10,717 bases of DNA. Source: Magnetococcales bacterium (GTDB taxonomy: Bacteria > Pseudomonadota > Magnetococcia > Magnetococcales > Magnetaquicoccaceae). Below are positions 1 to 6,639 of the stretch, in pieces (the first letter of the stretch is position 1; every line of letters starts with the position of its first letter). Position numbers and translations under genes: made by a program. Under the pieces are notes generated by a model. That model ran no database searches. It saw only the letters and a list, made by a program, of their open reading frames with translations, and was not told where the DNA came from. The DNA lies in NCBI GenBank assembly GCA_015228895.1, contig JADGCR010000062.1, forward strand, positions 1-10,717, in the 5' to 3' direction.

Positions 1-193
1 CATTCCCCGCCCGGAACTGGAAAACAGCGACCAGATTCGTCTGCCGGTGGGTACCACCGTGCGTCAAATGGAGGAGTTTCTGATCCATCGCACCCTGGAC
101 GAAGTGAAAGGCAACCGCACCCGCGCCGCGGAACTGTTGGGGATCTCCATCCGCACCCTGCGCAACAAGTTGAACGAGTATGCGGCCCGCTGA
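1..193 (+). CDS. Sigma-54-dependent (NtrC/FlbD-like) transcriptional activator, C-terminal end only
   Basis: The open frame enters from the left edge and ends at TGA 191-193, leaving 63 visible residues. The last 40 or so form a Fis-type helix-turn-helix: a first helix with EEFLIHRTLDEVKGNRTRAA, then LLGISIRTLRNKLNEY as turn and recognition helix. This module is the DNA-binding tail of enhancer-binding proteins that activate RNA polymerase carrying sigma-54. The GNRTRAAELLGISIRTLRNKL pattern resembles the flagellar activator FlbD and its relatives, but the receiver and AAA+ domains that would settle this lie outside the window. The family assignment is secure; a flagellar role is inference. 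The next gene starts inside its last codons, which suggests translational coupling. Confidence 0.9.
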   Translation, partial: IPRPELENSDQIRLPVGTTVRQMEEFLIHRTLDEVKGNRTRAAELLGISIRTLRNKLNEYAAR

Positions 194-677
194 CAATCGC
201 CACCCGGGTTGCCAACCGCGCTGCTGGTGGTGGTGGTCGGGAGCCGGTTGGCGTCTGCTGCTGGCCATGGTGCTGCTGGCCGGATGTTCCCAGGAACCGA
301 ACGACTCCCTGGTCACGACCCTGATCGCCCGGGATTCCACTCTGGACACCCTGGAGCGGACCTTTCGTCCCGCCAGCTACTGGGGCAAAAAGGTCGAAAC
401 CCTGGAAGCCGTCACTGCCCAGGCGCGGGAGACCTTTCAGTTGCGCAACCAGGAGTACCGCAACAAACTGCTCAACCGGCGCGAATCCATCATCCAGTCG
501 ATTCAGGAGGCCAAAAAGGGGGGCAAGGATACGGCTTCCGCCCGGCAGGACGCCATGCAGTCACACCGCAACGCGTTGGCGCTCAGCCGGGACGAGGCCA
601 GAGAGGCGGGCAAACAGCTGCGCATGCAATTGGCCCTGCAACGCCGCGCCCAGGATTTTCTCGACAAGAGCCGGTGA
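180..677 (+). CDS. Small predicted coiled-coil lipoprotein, function unknown
   Basis: A 165-residue protein. A hydrophobic stretch at about residues 25-35 ends in the lipobox LLAGC, so Cys36 is the likely lipid-attached residue and the mature part is about 130 residues. A run of four tryptophans (16-19) precedes the hydrophobic segment, an odd feature for a signal peptide n-region. From about residue 70 the protein is almost all helix-formers (Q, R, E, K, A) with no glycine-rich or catalytic motif, which suggests a coiled coil. The ATG overlaps the upstream regulator stop by 14 nt; the next in-frame ATG (267) leaves too short a signal peptide, so 180 is preferred although no strong ribosome site is visible. 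The residue after the cysteine is Ser, so outer-membrane sorting is expected if Lol rules apply. I do not recognise the family. Confidence 0.75.
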   Translation: MRPADNRHPGCQPRCWWWWSGAGWRLLLAMVLLAGCSQEPNDSLVTTLIARDSTLDTLERTFRPASYWGKKVETLEAVTAQARETFQLRNQEYRNKLLNRRESIIQSIQEAKKGGKDTASARQDAMQSHRNALALSRDEAREAGKQLRMQLALQRRAQDFLDKSR

Positions 678-820
678 AGCCTCAAGGATCTGGATGAGGG
701 CTGAAAAAAGCCCGCCGCCTTGTTGAACTCCCTTTCATCCTCCAGTTGCCGGCCCCGATCCCAGAACGAGTTGGCCAGCTGCACATTTTCGAGATCTTCG
801 GCACTCTGATTCTGTTTCGG
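678..820. other. Convergent intergenic spacer with short A-loop hairpin
   Basis: This 143-nt spacer lies between the 3' ends of the lipoprotein gene (plus) and the zinc-ribbon gene (minus). It holds a small inverted repeat, GGGCT at 698-702 and AGCCC at 709-713, with a six-base A-rich loop. The U-rich tract is in the loop, not after the stem, so it is not a standard terminator on either strand. No convincing terminator is visible. On the minus strand the spacer is an open continuation of the zinc-ribbon frame. Confidence 0.4.
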
Positions 821-1117
821 CTACTTTGACCTCGAAAAGTCATCGGATCCATTTGACAAGTTGTCTTTGATGACCCCGGCCAGGGGGATCAGCCCCAACG
901 CTTCCTGAATGCTGTGGGTCAGTGCGAAATAGCCGATCTGGGCGGCGTGGGCGAGAAAGACCACCAGCAGGATCCAATACAGTTTGGTCCTGAGGCCGCT
1001 TTTCTGTGCGACGGTGAATTCCCTTTGGCACGCCTTGCATTTCAAGCGCTGCATGCCCTCCCGGTATCCGACCGTGACATTGTCGCGCGCAGCGCAATTG
1101 GGACATTTTGGATCCAT
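821..1117 (-). CDS. Zinc-ribbon single-pass membrane protein, function unknown
   Basis: A 98-residue protein whose N-terminus holds two CxxC knuckles (Cys5/Cys8 in KCPNC and Cys27/Cys30 in KCKAC), spaced as in a zinc ribbon. The layout resembles the short ribbons at the N-terminus of IS1-type InsA proteins and of many small regulators, but no transposase segment follows. One hydrophobic segment (about residues 46-66) predicts a membrane anchor, putting the ribbon in the cytoplasm if positive-inside applies (K39, R43 and K45 precede it). A strong ribosome site GGAGG lies 8 nt before the ATG at 1117. The gene starts 24 nt after the stop of the pseudo-cyclase gene, so it is probably the last gene of that operon. 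The stop is amber (TAG at 821-823), and the same frame stays open well beyond it (see findings). Confidence 0.75.
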   Translation of the reverse strand: MDPKCPNCAARDNVTVGYREGMQRLKCKACQREFTVAQKSGLRTKLYWILLVVFLAHAAQIGYFALTHSIQEALGLIPLAGVIKDNLSNGSDDFSRSK

Positions 1118-1141
1118 CGGTGCTGCCTCCAGAGAGCTTTC

Positions 1142-2497
1142 CTACAGATCCAACCCCTTCTTCTTGATCAGGCGGACATTGTTGGCGCGGTAGGTTTCGT
1201 TGCGGCCCGGATAGACCTCGAATTCGATCAGATCCCCCGCCGCCGGCACCTGTTCGGGTTCGGTAAGCTCGGAGACATGGATATACACGCTGTTGCGCTT
1301 GCACTTGGCGAAACCGTAACCCTTCTCCGGGAAATAGACCGTGACCACGGCGTGCTCGATGGCGCCGATGACCAGATTCTCCCCCACCTCACCCGGCCAG
1401 GAATTCACCTCCCCCTGACGGGTCACCTGCAAGGCGATCAACCCTTCGCTCTCGGACCCGGACCCGGCGGTGAACTCCACCATGTCGTCCACGCGCATCT
1501 TCTCGTAACGCACTTCCTGGGGCAGGACAAAAAACCGGATCAATTTGGACTCGTGATCCCGAATGGTGATGCAACCGGAACCATCCGCCTCGCAGCTCTC
1601 CACCCGACCCTGGAAGCGGCTGCCCAGAACCAGCACGGCGCAGGCCTGGGGACGCCCCTCCTTGCCGGGCTTGATGACAAACTGCACATGATCGTTCTCA
1701 AAAACCGGGACCTGGTGAATCACATAGGTCATGTGGAAATAGATCTCCTGGTACTCGCGGTTATCCGCGTAGTACTGGATGAACCCAAAGCCACGCTCCT
1801 TCTTGAAGGCGGAAACCTTGCCGAAATAGTGTCTGCCCTGGAACGACTCCTCATCGGTGGAGGATTTGGCGGTTTCGATGGGGGAGGAGGAGAGGTATTC
1901 ACCCGGCGTGGCCTGCCAGTGGATGGAATAGCGTCTGAGGGGAGCGCTCAAACCGTGCAGACGCAACGGGGCGAGCTCCTGGAAATAATCCAGGATCGGT
2001 CTCTCCACCTGCTCTCCGGCCCTGGAGTGGATCGGAAACGCGCTCTCCTCGATCGGGGTGGGATGGTGCAGCAGGATGGCGTGGCCCCTGGCCTGCTCGC
2101 TCAACAGCAGGGCGGCGTCGCAGAGCGTGCCAAGATAATCGACCCGTTGGCCCCTCCTGTGCAGCGGCATGGCGGAACCGGTCGCGATGCCGATGCCACA
2201 GGAGAGACCCACCACGGGATAACGACGTTTTTCCAGCAGATATTCCTGAAATGCGATGGCGGCCTGAACCGCGTCTCCAGGTTTCCCGAACAGACACATG
2301 ACTCCGGAAGTCAGACATTTCACGAACACACCCTCGTGTTTGCCGGACACCCGGAGGGCGGCGTCATAGAACTCGGCAAACAGTGCCACCCATTCGCCAT
2401 CGGGACGGCCCTCCTTGTACTGCTCCGCGTTATGAATGCGGGCGCACAGGAAGGACCCTTCGACCGGCGCGGAGTCCGCTTCCAAATGCAAGGTCAT
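1142..2497 (-). CDS. Degenerate class III nucleotide-cyclase domain fused to a cold-shock-domain array
   Basis: A 451-residue soluble protein with no signal peptide or membrane segment. Residues 14-143 follow the class III adenylate/guanylate cyclase fold: a first strand at 16-21, the [13 protein letters not shown] block at 59-71 (canonical family form roughly VKFIGDGVMAVFG), CGIGIATG at 100-107 and [13 protein letters not shown] at 120-132. Both metal-binding Asp positions are changed (to R20 and S64), and the catalytic Asn and Arg positions appear as L130 and E134, so cyclase activity is unlikely. Residues 225-291 form a cold-shock domain with RNP1-like GFGFI (236-240) and RNP2-like IYFHM (252-256). 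Residues 295-361 look like a degenerate copy. Residues 380-444 form another domain with KGYGFAK (392-398) and VYIHVSEL (404-411). Cold-shock domains bind single-stranded RNA or DNA. The gene overlaps the cyclophilin gene by 4 nt (ATGA), implying coupled translation. The domain calls are mine by eye; the regulatory role is inference. Confidence 0.85.
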   Translation of the reverse strand: MTLHLEADSAPVEGSFLCARIHNAEQYKEGRPDGEWVALFAEFYDAALRVSGKHEGVFVKCLTSGVMCLFGKPGDAVQAAIAFQEYLLEKRRYPVVGLSCGIGIATGSAMPLHRRGQRVDYLGTLCDAALLLSEQARGHAILLHHPTPIEESAFPIHSRAGEQVERPILDYFQELAPLRLHGLSAPLRRYSIHWQATPGEYLSSSPIETAKSSTDEESFQGRHYFGKVSAFKKERGFGFIQYYADNREYQEIYFHMTYVIHQVPVFENDHVQFVIKPGKEGRPQACAVLVLGSRFQGRVESCEADGSGCITIRDHESKLIRFFVLPQEVRYEKMRVDDMVEFTAGSGSESEGLIALQVTRQGEVNSWPGEVGENLVIGAIEHAVVTVYFPEKGYGFAKCKRNSVYIHVSELTEPEQVPAAGDLIEFEVYPGRNETYRANNVRLIKKKGLDL

Positions 2498-3084
2498 GTG
2501 CGCCGCGCCGTGAGAATCGTGACAGGTTCCACGGGCACATCGGCGTGACCCTTGTTGTTGCCTGTTTTCACGCCGGCGATTTTATCCACCACCTCCATGC
2601 CGGCGGTCACCCGGCCGAAAACCGCATAGCCGAAGTCCCGTTTGCCGTGATTCAGGAAGGCGTTGTCCGCCAGATTGATGAAAAACTGGGAAGTGGCGCT
2701 GTCCACCACGCTGGTGCGGGCCATGGCCAGGGTGCCACGCGTGTTGAGCAGGCCGTTGTCCGCCTCGTTCTTGATGGGGGCGTTGTTGGATTTTTCCTTC
2801 ATGTCCGGGGTCATCCCGCCACCCTGGATCATGAAGCCGGGAATCACCCGATGAAAAATGAGTCCTTCAAAGAATCCAGAGTCCACATAGGCCAGGAAAT
2901 TCTTGACAGTGATGGGCGCCTTCTCCTCGTCGAGTTCGATGACGATGTCGCCGTGGGATGTGGTCAGGGTCACCATGGGTTTGGCTCCAGTTCTGGTTGT
3001 GGGGTCAGCGGCGTAGAGGGACGAACCGGTACTGACCATCAGGGATAAAAAAAGCAGACAAGTGTAGAAAAAACGACGGGTCAT
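2494..3084 (-). CDS. Exported cyclophilin-type peptidyl-prolyl cis-trans isomerase (PpiA/PpiB-like)
   Basis: A 196-residue protein that catalyses cis-trans isomerisation of proline peptide bonds during folding. An N-terminal signal peptide (about residues 1-25, Arg-rich start, hydrophobic core, SSLYA before the likely cut) sends it to the periplasm. The mature domain has the cyclophilin core: [14 protein letters not shown] at 77-90 with active-site Arg79, Phe84 and Gln87, then [14 protein letters not shown] at 132-145 and GYAVFGRV at 152-159. The length matches bacterial single-domain cyclophilins. The open frame extends further upstream, but the ATG at 3084 is chosen because it begins the signal peptide and has an AAAGGAT-type ribosome site before it. 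It lies 85 nt after dapE and overlaps the next gene by 4 nt. PpiA fits by location; I leave the symbol blank because paralogues are common. Confidence 0.93.
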   Translation of the reverse strand: MTRRFFYTCLLFLSLMVSTGSSLYAADPTTRTGAKPMVTLTTSHGDIVIELDEEKAPITVKNFLAYVDSGFFEGLIFHRVIPGFMIQGGGMTPDMKEKSNNAPIKNEADNGLLNTRGTLAMARTSVVDSATSQFFINLADNAFLNHGKRDFGYAVFGRVTAGMEVVDKIAGVKTGNNKGHADVPVEPVTILTARRT

Positions 3085-3169
3085 GGTCAATGGATCCTTT
3101 AGCGTGAGCAGTGGAAAAATCGGATGACGAACAAAAGGAGGGCGCGGGGTTGTCCTGACAGATCCTGTT

Positions 3170-4342
3170 TTAAGCGAAGACGATCTCCAGCAGCCGCTGA
3201 TAGACACGGGTCAGCCCCACCAGGTCCTCCACCGGCACCGCTTCGTTGACCTTGTGGATGGTCTTGCCCACCAGGCCGAGCTCCAGGGTCTGCGGGCAGC
3301 AGCGGGAGATGAAACGGGCGTCGGAAGTCCCGCCACTGGTGGAAGGAACCGGAACCGTGTCCAGACACTCCCGCACCGCCTGATCCAGACACCGCCCCAG
3401 CACCCCGCTGCCGGTGAGGAACGGCAGCCCCGAAACGGTCATGGTCAGGTCGTAGCCCAGCGGGAGATCCCCGGCGTCCAGCACCTCCCGAAGGGCCGCC
3501 TCCAGGGAGGCCGGGGTGCTGGCGGGACTGAAACGGATGTTGAACTGCGCCATCAGTTGGCCGGGAATGACATTGTTGGCCCCCTCCCCGGCCTGGAGAG
3601 CGGTGATCTGCAACGAACTGGGCGGGAACGCCACATCCCCCGCGTCAAAGGGCAACGCCGCCAGACGGGCCAGGAGCGGCGCGGCGCGATGGATCGGGTT
3701 GTCCGCCAGATGGGGATGGGCCACATGCCCCTGGCGACCGTGGAAACGCAACACCCCATTGACCGAGCCGCGTCTGCCATGCTTCAGGCAGTCTCCCAGC
3801 GTGGTGATGCTGGTGGGTTCGCCCACCAGACAGTAATCCAGGGTCTCCCGTCGTTCCTCCAGCCACTCCAGGACCTTGACCGTCCCGTCCACCGCATCCG
3901 CCTCCTCGTCACCCGTGATCAGGAAGGAGAGGCTGTCATGCTCCGGGAACTCCGGTCGCGCCTGCAGAAAACCCTCCACGGCCACGACCATCGCGGCCAG
4001 GCCCCCCTTCATGTCCGCGGCTCCCCGCCCGATCAGGTGGCCATCGCGCACCACACCGCCGAAGGGATCAGAGGTCCACTTCTCCAGGTTCCCTGGCGGG
4101 ACCACGTCCGTGTGGCCGGCAAAGCAGAAATGGCGACCCCGCACGCCAAGACGGGCGTAGAAATTTTCCACCACGCCGAAGCGCAGGCGATGCACGGTGA
4201 AACCCAGGGTCTCCAGCCGCCGGATGAGGATCTCCTGACACCCGGCATCCACAGGCGTGACGGACGGCGCCCGGATGAGTTGCGCGGCCAGAAGCACGGG
4301 CGCGGAGGTTTCGGCACCCCCGTTGGCGAGAAAAGCGTTCAT
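3170..4342 (-). CDS. dapE: Succinyl-diaminopimelate desuccinylase DapE
   Basis: A 390-residue M20-family di-zinc hydrolase that removes succinate from N-succinyl-LL-diaminopimelate, a cytoplasmic step towards meso-diaminopimelate and lysine. All signature blocks are present: [10 protein letters not shown] (His77 ligand, Asp79), [10 protein letters not shown] (Asp110 bridging ligand), TGDEE (Glu146 general base, Glu147 ligand), VGEPT (Glu175), the dimerisation/substrate block [15 protein letters not shown] (202-216), [11 protein letters not shown] (334-344) and IHKVNE (His363 ligand). These ligands are assigned by analogy with the Haemophilus enzyme. Length is slightly above the usual 375-380. 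The ATG follows directly on the TGA of the SH3b gene with no strong ribosome site, so translation is probably coupled. The gene looks intact and functional. Confidence 0.97.
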   Translation of the reverse strand: MNAFLANGGAETSAPVLLAAQLIRAPSVTPVDAGCQEILIRRLETLGFTVHRLRFGVVENFYARLGVRGRHFCFAGHTDVVPPGNLEKWTSDPFGGVVRDGHLIGRGAADMKGGLAAMVVAVEGFLQARPEFPEHDSLSFLITGDEEADAVDGTVKVLEWLEERRETLDYCLVGEPTSITTLGDCLKHGRRGSVNGVLRFHGRQGHVAHPHLADNPIHRAAPLLARLAALPFDAGDVAFPPSSLQITALQAGEGANNVIPGQLMAQFNIRFSPASTPASLEAALREVLDAGDLPLGYDLTMTVSGLPFLTGSGVLGRCLDQAVRECLDTVPVPSTSGGTSDARFISRCCPQTLELGLVGKTIHKVNEAVPVEDLVGLTRVYQRLLEIVFA

Positions 4343-5380
4343 TCAACGACCATTCGCAATCGAATCAAGCAGTGTCAGACGTTTCCGGGTGACGGTATCC
4401 CTGGTGGCATAGGCCAGCACCCATCCCGGATTGTTGGCGGGATCGGTGACCTGCAGCCAGCCATTGCTCTGCTGGAGTACCCGCAGCACGTCCCCTTGGC
4501 GCAATTGTCGCAGCAACAGGCCGTGAAAGGAAGGTTCCGCGTGCATGTTGAGCTGCGGCACATCCACCACCACGGTGGCGGCCATGGTGACGGCACCCCC
4601 TGTCCCGGAGGCGGGTTCCTCCTCTTCCGGGCTTAACCGGAGGAGGTCGGACTGCAAGGAATTCGGGGTATACAGTGACTTGACCGGCGCACCGGCCGGC
4701 GTCCTGGCGTCCTGGAGAGCCGGGGAACGGGAGAGGGCATCGGGCTGGAGATCCACCTCCCCCGTCCCAACCGGCCTGAGGCCGGTCACCGGGGCGAACC
4801 GCGCCTCAAACCACGCCGGCGACGGCAACCGGTCGAACCAGAACAGGACGGCCAGCAGGAGAGTCAACCCCAGCAGCGCCAGCCCGGAGAAGCCCGTGGA
4901 AAACCAGGTGGCGGGTCTGCGGAGGTCCAGGGAACCCGGGACGGCGGCGCGGGTCAGGGGTCGGGTGGAAGGGAGTCTGGCCCTGGAGGCGACGACCGGA
5001 TGATCGGACGCCGCCGGCCGTTCCGGTTCCGCCGGGGTCGCGTCGGACCGGGGCGATTCCGGCTCGTGGTAAAAGGTCTGGATGATCTCCCAGAAACTGT
5101 CGCTGATCTCGGACAGCTCCAACCGGAGCACCGAACCGTCCCGACCGGCGGTTCCCCCATAGACGATGTTGAATTGAAAGAAGCCGGCCTCGCTCAAGGT
5201 GGCGAGATCCTGCCTGATGCGGTCGTAGGTGCTCTGCCTCATGGGACAAATGAAGGTCTTTTTGTCCACTTCCGCCGCGGCCAGGGATTTCCACAGAAAG
5301 GTCGTATTGCGTTTCAGCGCGTCGATGGCGCGCAGATGGTGATCCGGGACGTCCACGATCTGGGGTGAAGCCGTTATCAT
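4343..5380 (-). CDS. Single-pass membrane protein with cytoplasmic N-terminal domain and C-terminal SH3b domain
   Basis: A 345-residue protein. Residues 1 to about 105 form a compact domain with several helices and alternating strands that I do not recognise; it has no signal peptide, so it is probably cytoplasmic. Residues about 106-160 are a Pro/Ser/Arg-rich linker, about 162-182 one transmembrane helix, and about 183-268 a low-complexity region ending in an acidic patch (EEEE). The C-terminal 60 residues (about 269-327) match a bacterial SH3 domain: strand, LNMHAEPS, a QLRQGDVLRVL turn, NGWLQV and GWVLA. SH3b domains are usually extracytoplasmic and often bind peptidoglycan or peptides. 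The frame could start at GTG 5386, but AAGGAG (5388-5393, minus strand) sits 7 nt before the ATG at 5380, which decides the start. It abuts dapE exactly and is the first gene of the cluster. Confidence 0.85.
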   Translation of the reverse strand: MITASPQIVDVPDHHLRAIDALKRNTTFLWKSLAAAEVDKKTFICPMRQSTYDRIRQDLATLSEAGFFQFNIVYGGTAGRDGSVLRLELSEISDSFWEIIQTFYHEPESPRSDATPAEPERPAASDHPVVASRARLPSTRPLTRAAVPGSLDLRRPATWFSTGFSGLALLGLTLLLAVLFWFDRLPSPAWFEARFAPVTGLRPVGTGEVDLQPDALSRSPALQDARTPAGAPVKSLYTPNSLQSDLLRLSPEEEEPASGTGGAVTMAATVVVDVPQLNMHAEPSFHGLLLRQLRQGDVLRVLQQSNGWLQVTDPANNPGWVLAYATRDTVTRKRLTLLDSIANGR

Positions 5381-5387
5381 CCTCACA

Positions 5388-5393
5388 CTCCTT
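5388..5393 (-). promoter_or_regulatory. Ribosome binding site setting the SH3b-protein start
   Basis: AAGGAG on the minus strand, 7 nt before ATG 5380 and only 1 nt before the alternative GTG 5386. The spacing favours the ATG and shortens the protein by two residues. Confidence 0.75.
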
Positions 5394-5583
5394 GGAAAAC
5401 ACGACGACGAGGATCACAGATTGCAAAAAGCGGATCGCCCCGACCGGAGTGACGCAATCCAGGAAAAAGCGTACAAAGATTCAAGCAATCTTCATGCCCA
5501 TATTCACACCCGGACACACGGACTGGTTGTTTTCCGCCGGACCCCAACCCTTCCGCAGGCCACACACGCCACCAGAAAACAGC

Positions 5584-5609
5584 ATCTCTTCCTCTGCCAA
5601 AGGGGAGAT
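5584..5609 (+). promoter_or_regulatory. Possible hairpin covering the Shine-Dalgarno before the ABC permease
   Basis: Bases 5584-5591 (ATCTCTTC) can pair with 5602-5609 (GGGGAGAT) in RNA, giving eight pairs including two G-U, with a 10-base loop. The right arm contains the only strong Shine-Dalgarno-like sequence (GGGGAG, 5602-5607) upstream of the permease. If formed, the helix would limit ribosome access. It was found by eye and no energy was computed. Confidence 0.35.
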
Positions 5610-5615
5610 GGCATA

Positions 5616-5630
5616 ATGAGCATAACATGA
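5616..5630 (+). CDS. Possible four-codon leader minicistron (MSIT) overlapping the permease start
   Basis: ATG 5616 is 8 nt after GGGGAG (5602-5607), an ideal spacing, and reads Met-Ser-Ile-Thr then TGA. The stop overlaps the permease ATG (5627) in an ATGA arrangement. The permease ATG itself is 19 nt from the Shine-Dalgarno, too far for normal initiation. This suggests that ribosomes may start on the minicistron and restart on the permease. Alternatively the permease simply has a weak site. Confidence 0.3.
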   Translation: MSIT

Positions 5631-6409
5631 TCGCCACCCATTATGCACTCCTCCCTTCCGTCCGTTTTCTCCAGGTCTGGCGTCGCCATTTCCTGGTCTG
5701 GAGGAAAACCGCCGCCTCCTCCCTGGTCGCGAACCTGGGGGAGCCGTTTCTGTATCTTCTGGGTCTGGGCTATGGACTGGGACAGTTTGTCGGCTCCATG
5801 GAAAACGTGCCCTATCCGGTCTATCTGACCGCCGGCATCCTCTCCGCCAACGCCATGAACGCCGCCACCTTCGAGGCGATCTACGGCGGCTTCACCCGCA
5901 TGACCAGACAGAACACCTACCACGCCATGCTGGCCACCCCGTTGCGCGTCGCCGACATCGTGGCCGGCGAGGTGTGCTGGGCCGCCACCAAATCCCTCAT
6001 TTCCGGGACCGCCATTCTGCTGGTGGCCGGTTTCATGGGGGCCATTCCGGCCAAGTCGGCCATCCTGGCGTTGCCGGTGGTCTTTCTCGCCGGTCTGGTC
6101 TTCGGCTCCATGGGCATGATCATGACCGCCCTCTCGCCAAGTTACGATTCCTTCATGTACTATTTCACCCTGGTCACCACCCCGATGTTTTTGTTCTGCG
6201 GGGTCTTTTATCCCGTGGAGGCACTCCCTCCACTGGCGCGCACGGCCAGTCAACTGCTTCCGCTGACCCATGTTGTGGCCCTGATCCGCCCACTGACCGC
6301 CGGCATTTCCCCGCATCATCCACTGTTGCACCTTCTGGCGCTGTCCGCTTTCGCCATTCTGGCCTTTCTGTTGGCCGTGACAGGCATCCGGCGAAGGATT
6401 ATTATCTGA
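5627..6409 (+). CDS. ABC-2 type transporter permease, NodJ-like
   Basis: A 260-residue integral membrane protein with about six hydrophobic segments (near 40-58, 66-84, 112-137, 145-168, 176-196 and 234-252). It resembles the NodJ branch of ABC-2 permeases, which export lipo-oligosaccharides, polysaccharides or small molecules: EPFLYLLGLGYGLG at 39-52, the FEAIYGGFTRM block at 82-92, YHAMLATPLRVADIVAGE at 98-115 (a cytoplasmic coupling region typical of the family), and the FCGVFYPVEALP segment at 190-201 before the last helices. Substrate cannot be inferred. The ATP-binding partner (NodI-like) normally sits just upstream, but here the upstream neighbour is divergent and the downstream genes are unrelated, so the ATPase must be encoded elsewhere. 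The start is the ATG at 5627, supported by the family N-terminus more than by its ribosome site. Confidence 0.88.
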   Translation: MIATHYALLPSVRFLQVWRRHFLVWRKTAASSLVANLGEPFLYLLGLGYGLGQFVGSMENVPYPVYLTAGILSANAMNAATFEAIYGGFTRMTRQNTYHAMLATPLRVADIVAGEVCWAATKSLISGTAILLVAGFMGAIPAKSAILALPVVFLAGLVFGSMGMIMTALSPSYDSFMYYFTLVTTPMFLFCGVFYPVEALPPLARTASQLLPLTHVVALIRPLTAGISPHHPLLHLLALSAFAILAFLLAVTGIRRRIII

Positions 6410-6474
6410 AACGACGGAAACCGCCTCCGTATTCCCTTGCCCAAAAAAGACAAACACAACACAATCAGGAAGCA

Positions 6475-6503
6475 TTGGCGAATTGGAAACGATCTTTTAT
6501 AAT
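6475..6503 (+). promoter_or_regulatory. Sigma-70-type promoter for the SCP2/RND cluster
   Basis: TTGGCG at 6475-6480 (-35, four of six consensus bases), a 17-nt spacer and a perfect TATAAT at 6498-6503 (-10). This is the best promoter in the window. Transcription would begin near 6510, giving an untranslated leader of about 130 nt before the SCP2-like gene. The AT-rich -10 stands out against the GC-rich surroundings. Confidence 0.75.
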
Positions 6504-6639
6504 CCATGGCTATTTTGGGCGAAACCGCGCCGCACATCGGCCATTGGACGCCAACAGCCAATCAACCAGAGGCTTGCAGGGTCAAAACAGGCACAAAAGC
6601 GTTGACGACCGAACCTTCAATCAAGGAGACAAAGATCAA

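Noticed and set aside
698..713. Possible bidirectional terminator in the convergent spacer
   Set aside because: Only a 5-bp stem, with the A/T run in the loop rather than after the stem, so it does not meet terminator criteria on either strand.
821..1117. Remnant of an IS1-type transposase (InsA) suggested by the zinc ribbon
   Set aside because: The ribbon is followed by a membrane helix rather than the InsA helix-turn-helix, and no inverted repeats or target duplications are visible nearby.
914..2548. 544-codon open frame on the plus strand opposite the pseudo-cyclase gene
   Set aside because: The composition is rich in H, Q, G, L and D with no domain pattern, as expected from reading the complement of a GC-rich gene. 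The minus-strand frame has clear cyclase and cold-shock motifs.
3254..4636. 460-codon open frame on the plus strand opposite dapE and the SH3b gene
   Set aside because: It spans parts of two real genes, has Q/H/G-rich low-complexity sequence and no motif. DapE on the other strand is unambiguous.
5421..5630. 69-codon plus-strand open frame in the divergent spacer
   Set aside because: No ribosome site at its start and no protein-like pattern. Only its last four codons (MSIT) are discussed, because of their spacing from the Shine-Dalgarno.
6414..6430. ACGGA...TCCGT inverted repeat as a terminator after the ABC permease
   Set aside because: A 5-bp stem with a 7-base loop and no U tract; too weak to call.
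5504..6475. 323-codon open frame on the minus strand opposite the ABC permease
   Set aside because: Gly/Gln/His-rich with no recognisable fold. The permease on the plus strand has family motifs and membrane segments.
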